Of a stretch of DNA of 64,000 nt, positions 45,463-55,680 are shown one piece after another. The number at the start of each line of letters is the position of its first letter. Within the stretch, counting starts at the first letter, position 1. A program made the position numbers and the translations under genes. This DNA comes from Sternotherus odoratus. Taxonomy: Eukaryota > Chordata > Testudines > Kinosternidae. The notes beneath the pieces are model-generated. The model worked only from the letters and a program-made list of their open reading frames with translations, was not told the origin of the DNA and did no database searches. Location: NCBI GenBank assembly GCA_032164245.1, contig JAVMKO010000007.1, positions 1,178,001-1,242,000 of the forward strand, given 5' to 3'.

Positions 45463-46400
45463 ATAGGAGGAGAGAGAGAGGTGTTCATCCTCTGGCCGAG
45501 GCAGAGAGAATCCCCCAGGAAAACACCCTCCCTTCTAGCCCTACTTTTCTATGCTTCTACGATCTCTGCTCCTTAAATCAGGGCATTCAGACTCTGAGCC
45601 TAAGTGGCTGCTGCTTGTGTTCGTCCTCAAAGCACACAGAGGTCTCCAGCCGGAGGCCCGACACCCAGAAAGTAAAGGTTCCCTGGTTGCTTCTGATCCT
45701 ATGGGTTCCCCAGGACAGTGCGCCATGGGGGTGCATCCAAGCCACCTTACAATTCACTTCACACAGCAGCTTCCCCAACATTTAACTCTCAAAAATGCTG
45801 TTTTTTTAACTTGTTTTACTTCTAACCAACCCCCTCTCTGTGAACATGGCCAAGTCTTGCATTTTCCACTTCCTCCACCCAGATTTCTCTCTCTTTCAAT
45901 CTCTCTCTGCCCATCTGACGCACTTTAGTAGACATGTCATCAGACACCAGCCCCAGGGAGGAAAAGCACCATCCACTGCTGCATCCCGCATTAGCATCCC
46001 ACCCTTCTCTTGGGAAATGGAGCTGATGGGCTTGGCAAGTGTCTATGCTGAAGGAAGACATTTTGAGTTTTTGATGGAATATGTTGTGTGTGAGAGAGAG
46101 AGACTGAGAAAGAACACATACATTTGTATGAATATCCACACAGAGACTCTATTTGCCTAAAGACTTTAGCTGACCTTCCTGTCCAAACAACTCTGTTTCA
46201 AACACCAGTCAAAGTTACTTAAAAAAGCTTATTGTAGTTAAGTGACAATGTGCTGTTTACCTATAGCAAAATTTAAGCAAAGCCCAAGCGCTTAACTTAA
46301 AAGCAAAGACATGAACAGTTAAAGACGTCATAAATCCTAGGTTGCTCACATAATAAACACAAAGATATTGGACAAGAATTCCAAAAGAAGGAGCCTAAAG
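45463..46400. other. Unique non-coding DNA
   Basis: CT-rich around 45880-45910 and an AG run near 46093-46105. Overlapping short frames have no resemblance to known proteins. Confidence 0.35.
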
Positions 46401-46404
46401 TTAA

Positions 46405-46705
46405 TGTTTAATGGAGCCAGGCAAAAATGTTCAACTGAAACCTTTTTCGGGGGGGAAAAATGTGAATTCAGCAACACCAAAACATTTTATGAGTTTGTGT
46501 TGGTAAAAAAATGTGTTTGGTAAAAAAATAATCAAAAATTTTCATTGACATTTTTAAAACAAAATGTTCCAATTTTTCAATTCAAGAACAACTTTTCATT
46601 TTGAAATGTCCTTTCGCTTTATTTTTAAAAATTGAAAAAATGCTCAAAATTAAATGAAATGTTTAGTTTTGGGTTGAGTAAACTATTTTGTTCAGTTTGC
46701 AACTT
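46405..46705. repeat. AT-rich interspersed repeat (AAACATTTTG type)
   Basis: CCAAAACATTTTATGAG, AAAACAAAATGTTCC and TTTTGAAATGTCC resemble the 10.1- and 62.5-kb copies. Confidence 0.4.
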
Positions 46706-46719
46706 TTTATCATTATTTG

Positions 46720-47128
46720 GAACATGCCCAAATTATTGGTCCTTATTGGTCACATTTTTTTAAGCCTTTTGTCATCTCTGTTGCTTTCATCTGGACTCTC
46801 TCTAATTTATGCACATCTTTCCCAAAGTGTGGCACCCAGAACTGGACACAGGACTCCAGCTGAGGCCTCAGAAAGGCCAAATAGAGCAGGACGATTACCT
46901 CTCAAGTCTTACATACAACACCTCTGTAAATATACTTCAGAGTGACATTTGTCTTTTTTGCAACGGCATCACATTGTTGACTCATATTCAGTTTGTGAGC
47001 CACAAAAACCTCCAGCTCTTTTCAGCACCCTGTCAGGTTTCCCCATTTTGTAGTTGTGCACTGAATTTTTCCTTTCTAAGTGCAATACTTTGGATACTGT
47101 ACGTTTCATCGAAAAGTTAATTATGGAA
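46720..47128 (-). mobile_element. CR1 internal fragment
   Basis: Read on the minus strand it gives C-terminal CR1 coding text: GAGGCCTCAGCTGGAGTCCT, GTGTCCAGTTCTGGGTGCCA and AAATTAGAGAGAGTCCAG. Stops and frame changes are frequent, so it is old. Confidence 0.7.
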
Positions 47129-47381
47129 GACTATCAATCTCTGGAGAAATGATGTTTGACATGGATGCATAGATAATCCAGATCCTCAGGTGGGGGCAGT
47201 GATGTCCATGGAGCAATACTCTACTGACTGTACTTTTCAATGTGTTTTTCCTAGCGTTATTCCCACACTATGGCAGGGTCCACTTAGACTGGACACAACC
47301 AGTGATACAACTGGAGTATACTCCAACTGATGCATCGTTCCATCTGTCATTGGAGACATTTTATACCTACTGCCGGGTGTT

Positions 47382-47502
47382 AAGCCTACAGCACCTGGTA
47401 TTCCCAGGAGGTCTCCCATCCAAGTACTAGGCAGGCCCAACCCTGCTTAGCTTCCGAGATCAGACAGGATCAGGTGTGTTCAGGGTGGTTTAGCCACATT
47501 GC
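47382..47502 (-). pseudogene. 5S rRNA-like sequence
   Basis: On the minus strand the 121 bp follow vertebrate 5S rRNA from near the 5' end (CCACCCTGAACACACCTGAT) through CTCGGAAGCTAAGCAGGG and TACTTGGATGGGAGACC to GGTGCTGTAGGCTT. By eye about 15 positions differ, many of them former CpGs, and the first 10-15 bases are the worst. No T-run terminator follows the 3' end on the minus strand. These points argue for a dispersed, inactive copy. Confidence 0.8.
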
Positions 47503-47745
47503 TACTGACTGGAGATCCGGCCCAAACTTTTCATGTTTCTTTTTCAGAAGAGTTTTGTGTCAGGTTTATATTTTGAGACAAATGGTAAAAGAATCATATT
47601 GAATGTCGGTCTGAACTGTGGTAGTGCTCAGGTGAAAAGGGGATTTCATTGTACTTGATAAGAATAATGGGCAGCATTCTCAGACCACTGCCACTCCACG
47701 GACGTCAATGAATTTATACCAACTTAAATTGGTGTTATGGGCTCC
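47503..47745. other. Unique non-coding DNA
   Basis: 47690-47742 has ACGTCAATGAATTTATACCA and ACTTAAATTGGTGTTATGG, a worn foldback-type sequence. Confidence 0.35.
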
Positions 47746-47749
47746 CCAA

Positions 47750-47826
47750 GGCCCAGATCCTCAGAAGGTCATTCTCATTGAAATCAGTGGGAGCTAGGGG
47801 CCTATCTACCTCTGAGGATCTAGGCA
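47750..47826. repeat. Foldback element (CAGATCCTCAAAGGTAT type)
   Basis: GGCCCAGATCCTCAGAAGGT (47750-47769) pairs with ACCTCTGAGGATCTAGGC (47808-47825) around ATTGAAATCAGTGGGAGCTA. Confidence 0.65.
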
Positions 47827-47869
47827 GGCCCTGACGTAAGTGGGGAATTGGCAAGCATTATTTGGGAGG

Positions 47870-48100
47870 GAGCCCAGTTCTAGTGCTGGACATAAGGTCT
47901 TTGGAGAGCTGGGGTTTAGTGCAGGTCCTTCCTCTGATCTGCTGGATGATCTTAAGCAAGTAATTTCACCTTTCCCATCCCAACCTCTCTCTGTCTCACC
48001 TATTCAGATTGAGTTCTTCAGGGCTATGTGGCTGTGCAGGGCCCAGCACAATGGGGTCTCAAGCTCAGTGGAGGCCTCCGGACGCTCCAGTAATGTTACA
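47870..48100 (+). mobile_element. CORE-SINE-like copy
   Basis: GGATGATCTTAAGCAAGTAA, CCTCTCTCTGTCTCACC and CAGGGCCCAGCACAATGGGG follow the core and tail; the head is worn. Confidence 0.55.
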
Positions 48101-48739
48101 GTTCCTTTTGCTCCTGGCCCACATACATAGTGCGTGTGACTTTCTTATAGTCAAATGTTGCTTTCTAAGTTGTTCTTTGTCCAAAAAGGTGTTTAGCCCC
48201 AAAGGATTCAAATAAGCATCCAAACCACCAAACAGTTTGAAGTTGACCCATCCATCATCCTCGAACACCCAACATTACCACCACTTTTTAACCAATCCAT
48301 AGAGGCCTATGTGTCATGGCCTTCTGGAAAAAGCATGAATCCTCCTGCCAAACAGTCAGCAATTGTTCAGTGAGTGATTCACAGCCAAGAATTGAAAATG
48401 CCGGCAGCATAGCCTCTGTCAGTACCAAGCATTCTGCAAGGGATCAAGAAGGGCAAGTACACATGTTCATCTGGGTTTATGGGGCTTGCAAAACAAAGGT
48501 GGTTGGGGGTTCTCTAAACACGAAACACCAGAGAAAAATTGGCACAGTATCAACTGAAAAATCTGTTTGTTTTCCCACAACTCCAGAGTCGCTACACCCT
48601 TGGAATCCCTACAAAGAAACCCTTTTCCACAACTAAGAGACCGGAAGCACTAATACACAGATCAATACAAGCCAGGTTCTTTACTGAACTCTTTGGAGCT
48701 ATTTTAACTCACGGAGGAGCTAGCCTTAAATGTTACTGA
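48101..48739. other. Unique non-coding DNA
   Basis: A 106-codon frame at 48316-48636 has no known resemblance. Nothing else recognised. Confidence 0.35.
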
Positions 48740-48743
48740 GTAC

Positions 48744-49372
48744 AAATGTGGTCTCCTCATCTCAAAAAGGATATACTGGCACTAGAAAAGGTTCAGAGAA
48801 GGGCAACTAAAATGATTAGGGGTTTGGAACGGGTCCCATATGAAGAAAGATTAAAGAGGCTAGGACTTTTTAGCTTGGAAAAGAGGAGACTAAGGGGGGA
48901 TATGATAGAGGTATATAAAATTATGAGTGGTGTGGAGGAAGTAAATAAGGAAAAGTTATTTACTTGTTCCCAAAATAGAAGAACTAGGGGCCACTCAATG
49001 AAATTGGCGTGCAGCAGGTTTAAAACAAATAAAAGGAAGTTCTTCTTCACACAGCGCACAGTCAACCTGTGGAACTCCTTACCTGAGGAGGCTGTGAAGG
49101 CTAGGACTATAACAGGGTTTAAAAGAGAGCTGGATTAAATTCATGGAGGCTAAGTCCATAAATGGCTATTAGCCGGGATGGGTAATGAATGGTGTCCCTA
49201 GCCTCTGTCTGTCAGAGGGGGGTGATGGATGGCAGGAGAGAGATCGCTCGATCATACCTGTTAGGTTCACTCACTCCCGGGCACCTGGCATTGGCCACTG
49301 TCGGTAGACAGGATGCTGGGCTAGATGGACCTTTGGTCTGACCCAGTATGGCCGTTCTTATGTTCTTATGTT
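48744..49372 (+). mobile_element. CR1 3' end, well preserved
   Basis: 5'-truncated. The frame 48746-49138 reads the C-terminal CR1 region ([47 protein letters not shown] in pieces) without a break and ends shortly before the natural stop. The 3' UTR and the ends TGGCCGTTCTTATG, TTCTTATGTT are intact. It is the same subfamily as the 5-kb copy and less decayed. Confidence 0.9.
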
Positions 49373-50470
49373 ATGCTATGTTAAAAATATATGCTGGCAT
49401 AGGTAGCAAAATGCAACAACCAAAGGCTAAATTGTGCTTGTCGACAGCTACGATCCCTCCCCAGACACCGTCTTGCACCAGGTCAGGGGAGAGACATTAT
49501 TTACTGGACCCTGCAAAGGTGCAGTTTACATCCTCCCACAAACGCAGCCAGCTGTGGTGCCTAGAGAAGCAGAGCGAGGCTTCTTCTTTCTCCCAGCCCA
49601 AGTCTGTAGTGACAGTGGTCACTGAACGTGTGCTCCACACGGGACCTAGATTCAAGATGCAGATAACCCTTCCTGGATGGGGGAGTAAAAAAATTTTCCT
49701 CACCCTTCTCCCCTTCTCTCCTGGTTGTGCTAGGCCTAGTCCCAATCTATCCCACTCTGCATCATGCACAAACACCTAAAACACTTTCCCTTCTTGCCTG
49801 ATTTCTATTGGCTGGTTGTACTTTAGCTTTGCCAGTGTCCAGTCTGGGACTTGGCTTTGCTGTTAGTTTACAGTACAAAAGCCCAAGCCATCTCCCTCCG
49901 AATGCTATTTTGTTTCTCCTCAGATGTGGTCAGCAGCAGGGAAAGGCGATGAATTTGCCTCTTTGGCCAGCATCTGATGCCCTCTGTTATGCAGAAAACT
50001 CCTATATGCTTTCAGAAGTGGGGGGTCCTAACTTGCACTGTGCAGAAGTGGGGGGTCCTAACTGTGCAGACTTGTGCTCATGTGAATAATACCAATAGGA
50101 TTCGTCCCATTTTGACCCCTGGACCTGATCCAAAGCCTACTGAACTCAATGGGAATCTTTCCACTTGTAAGGGTTTGTGGAATGGGACCTATTTTACAAA
50201 GTGGTCAGTCTGAGGCTGGAGATAGTTCATTTGCAAAATAAGAACATTTAGTGCATCATAACTGTTGAAAATAGAGAAATGTGGATCAGCAAGATAAGAA
50301 CCTAGGCTAGGATTTTCAAATAAGCCTAAGGAAGTTGTGCACTTGGGAGCTTGGCACCTAACCCCCTTAGACTATTATAAATCTCAACCCAAATCTGTAT
50401 TTGAGATTTACAAAAGTTGACAACTTTTGATATGTATCTAAACTTGGTTCTTCAAGTGGCCACCTTCTAT
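49373..50470. other. Unique non-coding DNA
   Basis: A 22-bp unit AGAAGTGGGGGGTCCTAACT is present twice (50015 and 50043). A worn GATTTTCAAATAAGCC..CACCTAACCCCCTTAG stretch at 50310-50372 belongs to the foldback type. No gene recognised. Confidence 0.4.
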
Positions 50471-50490
50471 CCCCTTTCAGATCTAATCTT

Positions 50491-50600
50491 CTTGCTCAGG
50501 GCTGGTCTACCCTGAAAACTTACAGGGAACAAGGGAGTATTAGCTCTTCCAAAGTTTACACAGTTAGTAATTCTGTATAACACAACCAAACTTCCAAAAC
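50491..50600. mobile_element. MITE fragment with GGGCTGGTCTAC end
   Basis: CAGGGCTGGTCTACCCTGAA is the terminal type of the GTCTACAC MITEs; the other end is not found. Confidence 0.35.
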
Positions 50601-50637
50601 AGACTCCAATGAGAAACTGAGGAACTGGAATTAATTT

Positions 50638-50985
50638 TCAAATTGGACACTATTAACCAGGGGCTTAACAGAAGTTCAGATTGGTTCTCTCATTACAGTA
50701 ATTAATTGAGTTTCCTGAGCTAATTTCACTGACAACAGATCTCCATTTCAAAAGGTATTTTTTTGTCCTAGTGATAATGGACCATCTACATTTAACAGCC
50801 CAGTTGGTATGCTAATGTACAATATTTTTTTTTCTTTTTCTTTCTTTCTATGTATATAAATGCATTTTACTTCTGTTCCATTCTATGCATCCGATGAAGT
50901 GAGCTATAGCTCACGAAAGCTTATGTTGAAATAAACTAGTTAGTTTCTAAGGTGCTACAAGTATTCCTGGCTTTCTTTACCTTTT
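50638..50985 (+). mobile_element. Penelope-like element copy with hammerhead-like core
   Basis: Starts GGACACTATTAACCAGGGGC, passes GGTTCTCTCATTACAG, CCATTTCAAAAGGTATTTTT, GATAATGGACCATCTACATT and a T-rich tract, then the hammerhead region at 50889-50925 and TTAGTTTCTAAGGTGCTACA. It lines up along its whole length with the reverse complement of the 63.2-63.6 kb copy, which fixes the element body at roughly 430 bp. Confidence 0.8.
50889..50926 (+). ncRNA. Hammerhead-ribozyme-like core
   Basis: CCGATGA (50891-50897), stem II GTGAGC/GCTCAC with loop TATA (50899-50914), GAAA (50915-50918), then GC TTAT GT. Compared with GTGGGC/GCCCAC of the 63.3-kb copy, one G-C pair has become A-T on both sides, a compensated change. 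Confidence 0.5.
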
Positions 50986-51011
50986 TAGAAGAATCCCTTT
51001 ATAGTACCAAC

Positions 51012-51210
51012 AGCACATTTACAGGGAGGCACTAAACTGGAGACCTGGGCCCAATCCCTAATTGTATGGCCAATCTGTTGGTCAACCTTGGTCATATCAC
51101 ATCACTGCTCTGTGCCTCAGTTTCCTCTACTAGAAAAATAGGATAATGGCACCTTTGAAAAGTTGTTTATGGTCAAAGGGTTACACAAGAGTTAGTTATA
51201 ACTATTATTA
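51012..51210 (+). mobile_element. MIR/CORE-SINE-like copy
   Basis: GGAGACCTGGGCCCAATCCC, CAACCTTGGTCATATCACAT, CTCTGTGCCTCAGTTTCCTC and AAAATAGGATAATGGCACCT follow the family from head to tail. Confidence 0.7.
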
Positions 51211-51394
51211 AAATAGCACAATGATGTAACTCAATCACCATCATGACCCCAAACATAATCTCATAAAAGATACATGTGTGGGTATATGGTTATAAAAATA
51301 TGTCTCTCCGTATTTTTGTTGTGGGGGTATAAGATAAGAGAAACAATCCAGTTCACTTTGCAGCCAACAACTGTTACAAGTCCAATAATGATGA

Positions 51395-51487
51395 ACTGAG
51401 GTTCGATAACCTGTGTTATGCAGGAGGTCAGACTAGATGTTGCTAACGGTCCCTTTCGGCCTTAAAATCTATGACTGAATCTGTGAA
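51395..51487 (+). mobile_element. CR1 3'-end fragment
   Basis: CCTGTGTTATGCAGGAGGTC, AGACTAGATGTTGCTAACGG and CGGCCTTAAAATCTATGACT are a CR1 tail. Confidence 0.75.
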
Positions 51488-51596
51488 GAAATAGCAGTTA
51501 TAAATATATGGCCTAAGGGCCCTCTTAAATATACAGCCCTGATACAGAAAAATGCCCCTTTTCAGTAACTCCCTTAAGTGTGTGCTAGAGAATAAG

Positions 51597-51715
51597 GAGA
51601 CAAGTGAGTGAGATAATATCTTTTACTGGACGGACTTCTGTTGGTTTTTGCTAACAGACAAGCTTTGGAGCTCCACAGGGCTCTTCTTCCGGTTTGGGGA
51701 AAGTAATCTGAGTGC
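51597..51715 (-). mobile_element. Second Penelope-like family, worn hammerhead-like region
   Basis: GAGATAATATCTTTTACTGG, ACGGACTTCTGTTGG, GACAAGCTTTGGAGCTCCAC and GGGCTCTTCTTCCGG follow a common reptile repeat. On the minus strand CGGAAGA (51685-51691) stands for CTGANGA, a GAGCCC/GGAGCTC-like worn stem follows, and CAAA stands for GAAA. Confidence 0.55.
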
Positions 51716-52536
51716 CAAGCACTTACTTAAATTCTAGTGAAGTCAGTAGGATTTACAAACATACTTAATGTTAATCACTTGCTTAAGGGCTTTTCTGAAT
51801 AGGGGCAGACAATGGGTGCTTAAGTGACGTTCTGAATTTGAACCACAATAAGTTAAAGCAAAAATTCTGCATTACATTTGCAGAACCGTGATGTTCGGAT
51901 TCCAAAAAGGAAATCCAAAAGCAGCTTACAAAATAAAAACTACTCTTATAAAAAGACCAAAGTCTGTCACTGCAACCACGTTGGAAGATTTGGGGGGCGC
52001 AGTCTGGCTTGACCAGTGTAAAGGAGAATTCAAACAGCAACAAAAAAGGGGGGAAAGAAGCAAAAAGAACAAAAGGGTAAGAGAGACCTTTCTATAACTG
52101 GCAGTCTCGGAAAAATAAGAGTTAACCCCAATAGTCAAGATTTTAGGCAGTGACTGAATAAATTCTACAGCACTGGAGTTCTTGAACATTGTGGAATGGC
52201 AATTCCTCTCCTGTTTGACTTTTTATGGCAATTTCCCAGGTGGAAGCTTTGAAGCTTCTTCAAAGAGCGATTTCTTTCTGTTTCTTCTTTATCCTTCTCA
52301 AGGCCTGAAATATGTTCTGTATTGCAAATCCTTTCCTCTTTAACATTTGTTCCAGAATTCCATTCAGCCATCACCTGAGACATGCTTCCAGTTAAAAATG
52401 AGCAAATTATTTAGCATTTTGCCCAGCTGTCTGTGTTCTTCAAAATAATTCTCAAATCTGATTCATCTTCCCCTTCCTCCATTTCGGAATCATAGTGAGT
52501 CTACTGAGTGGTTCAGAGACATTTTCGATCAGATGT
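51716..52536. other. Unique non-coding DNA
   Basis: Nothing recognised. Confidence 0.4.
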
Positions 52537-52752
52537 CAGGGACACTCAGTGTGGTCTAGAGGAAGGGCACCTGCTCTGGGACTGGGAAGGGCTAGATTTC
52601 ACCTCTTTGTGCTTCTCTAATTCCTTTCCACCCTTTATCTATCACATCGATTTGAACTGCTCCTCTTCAAGGCAGGAACTGTGTGTTTGTACAGCACCAT
52701 GGAGCCTTGATATTGGTTGGGGCTTCAAGGTCCTTCTCTAATAATAATATTG
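52537..52752 (+). mobile_element. MIR/CORE-SINE-like copy
   Basis: AGTGTGGTCTAGAGGAAGGG head; tail CAAGGCAGGAACTGTGTGTT, GTACAGCACCATGGAGCC and an AATAATAATAT end. Confidence 0.65.
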
Positions 52753-52962
52753 ACTCCAAGAAAGAAGTAAGCTGGTAAAATAATGTTTCAGAAAATTTGG
52801 GTATTTGATGTTGGTTTATTGTTTTCTATGTGCAGTCAATAAAAGTGGATTATTATTGTTGTTGTTTAAGAAATCTACAATAAGGTTTTAAGAGGGTATT
52901 GGCACTTTTACTGGCCTTGGGTCAATCAACTCTATTCAATTAACTCCACCCCTGTACAGGAA

Positions 52963-53899
52963 GACAAGCTCTAGGAAGCAGCAGTTGAGGGCTGCAGTAT
53001 ATAGAAGTGAATTAATCAATTAAATGATATTGCTTATAGCAGTGTTTATTACAGATCAGGATACACCTAGCGTGAGCTGTGATCCCAGTGTAGATCAGAA
53101 TAACAAGAAACTAAATGTCAGATGAAGCAGCTCAAAGCAGTGTAAGAAATGGAAGATTGGCATAGAAATACCCTTGAGTAAACAGACAATCAAAAGCCTA
53201 CTACAGACAAAATTAAAAGAGGAACAGCAAAAAATTTGGATCAAGAAAAAAAGAGGAATAAGAGGTTTCTCTGAACTGCGCTCTAGCATCGAGGATAATG
53301 ACATACCCAAGGGTCCGGATAGGAAAAAATGAAGTGATTTAGTTTTGAGTATTTACTGGCCATTGTGGTTTAAACAAAACACTTTTCTGAATAAACAAAT
53401 GCAAAGATGAACGATGTGCGCACTGTGAGGTAGAAGAAACAATGAGTCGCCTTTTATGGACATGTAAAGGCTTTGGTGAAGAAAGGGGAAAGTTCTTTGA
53501 AGAATTTAAATGGTATAAACAAAAGTTATACTACATTATTTAGTAAAACCAACAGGGAAAGGGGGAGTATTAGACATGGGGTACTATTACATGACATGGG
53601 GCAGAACAAGAGACTATACACTGCTAGGCATTTAGGAATTATACTTGATGGTGGCCATACTCTATGCAGTCAAGCCTGCTTTTTCCACACAAAAAGAAAA
53701 AGGAAAGGAAAGCTGAGGGCTGGCTGTGGGGAAAATCGAAGGTTGCTTGAGAGCTGGAAGGAAGGAGAACCAGGCAGGCAGAAACCTTTGTAAGATTCTA
53801 GGTGGAAAGGCCTGCGAGTGGCCCATTCGAGAGAGAGCTGAAAGCAACTCAAAGGAGCCCAAGAGAGGTTGAGGCAAGACGACAAGCTCTAGGAAGCAG
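52963..53899. other. Segment between exact 19-bp direct repeats
   Basis: GACAAGCTCTAGGAAGCAG is at 52963-52981 and 53881-53899 with 899 bp between. The length fits a retroposition target duplication, but an exact duplication does not fit the decayed LINE text inside. No A-tail or clear 3' signature was seen. Confidence 0.45.
53165..53560 (+). pseudogene. Decayed LINE C-terminal region with zinc-knuckle-like motif
   Basis: In shifting frames it reads TIKSLLQTKLKEEQQKIW, then YWPLWFKQNTFLNKQMQR, then CKDERCAHCEVEETMSRLLW followed by TCKGFGEE. The C-x2-C, EET, LLW-x-C pattern is that found after the reverse transcriptase in several non-LTR elements (zf-RVT type). Frame changes and stops break it. 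It is clearly not CR1; an L1/Tx1-like source is a guess. Confidence 0.45.
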
Positions 53900-55680
53900 G
53901 GCTGAGCCCAGCTGGAGACTGGGGTAAAGACTTTGTGGTGCTTGTCTGGTGACACTGATAGCCAGAAGGGGTGGAACTCGCTTGGCTAGAGTAGGCTGAA
54001 GATTGTGAAAATCAGGCAGAAGTGCCATGAGGGGGCACTCGGGGATGGTGAGTCTGTAACCAAGGTCATCTTGTTGGCATCTCCTCACTGATGAGCCTGC
54101 TTGGCTAGCAGGTCTCATCTCTACCCCTCTTAACCTCCTGCTGCCTTCCACTATGCTTTAAACCAATCCCTTATCTTTCTTCATCTCTGCCTACATTAGC
54201 TGGTCGAACTCCACCAGCAGGCAGCCTCCACAGCTGCCCTTTTATCTACCCACCTTTCTGGTGTTGGGTCCCAGCATCTCCAGCTGCCTTTCTGATGATC
54301 CCTGGTGCTGTTTAAACTTCCAGTGCTCATGTGGCTTAACCTTACTGAGGCTCCCTTTGACTCCCATAAGACTCCTAATGTCATGCATTCTAATTTTCTT
54401 TCGGTCTTTGCCTGTTTGGTCTGCAGACTCTCTAGGCATCACTCCATTTCTCAGCAGCAAGCTTGTGAGCACATTTTGATCATTGTCTCAGGGTGGTAGG
54501 ATAAGTTCAGGGGAAACTGCAGACGTTTGTAAAATTTTACCAAGCTATCAGGGTTTTGCCTAGGTCTATGTCCATGCTCCATATTCTTACCTGGAATGCA
54601 ATGGCATGACTTTGACACCAGAGGAGTTATGTTGATTTATACTAGTTGAAAATGTTTGGACATTTTTAAGGTGGTCCACCCTCTGAACTTAGGCTGGTAG
54701 AGAATTTAAGGCCCAATCTTCAAAAGTAGGGACATGCAGTTACACACACGCACAAATGTGCAGGTAGGTTGTTCATGGAATTACTGCAATTAATATGCAA
54801 ATCAGATATTTGTGTATGGAAATAACCATTTGTGCATCTAGCTGTCTATCTGCATGTACAATCAGGTGTTCAACGACACATCAGTTTTTGCAGGTACAAC
54901 TGAACATGTCTAATTTGGGGGGGAAAGGCCCAAAGTGTTTACAGAGGTTTTGAGTGGAGATTTTTGTCCAATAAATGTCTGAAGCCATTGTTAATCCCAG
55001 CATAAAGATAAATAACCACTCAAAAGAGCAGTGGAAGAGTATTCTATAGTGGTAGTAAACCGATTATATAGCCTCTCTTTTACCCTGCCCAATGATGACA
55101 TATGCTCTTGGAGGTGGGTTTCCCATCAGTATTTGTTTTGTGCTACAAAATAATCCCATAGCAACATTAGCAGTACTCATGAACTTTACATCCGAATAGT
55201 GTAACTATGCAGGATGACGCTGTGTCATTAAGTCATGAAGCAATATCATCACACACTGACACAATATCATAAAACAAAGGTGCAGTGTTGTCATATTGCG
55301 ATGCTGCAACATTACTCTTGGAGTAAATACAGGACAGTTTAATTGTCCTGTAAACTACTGTAGATTTAAAAGACATGGAACAGACCCATGGAAATCAGAA
55401 TTGTCTCATTAATCTTGCAATGTATGGAAAAAATTTCTTTGAAATTCTCTTCAGAGAGGGATATAATGTTGTCAGAAACCAGTAATTTATGCCTTGTGCT
55501 TGAAGGTAAGACTGAATTTACAAAGATCTGTAATTGAACATAGCAAACATAATTTGAACTATGAGCTACATTACTGAATCATTAGTGATCTATAGATAGA
55601 AATGTTTGATTTTTAATTCCAACCATTGCTTATTTCAATAAATCCATTCACTTTACTGTTGCAACATTCATTTTTAAGCC
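53900..55680. other. Unique non-coding DNA
   Basis: Nothing recognised; overlapping short frames at 53849-54499 have no family resemblance. Confidence 0.4.

Noticed and set aside
47382..47502. Functional 5S rRNA gene
   Set aside because: Worn 5' end, many CpG losses and no T-run terminator.
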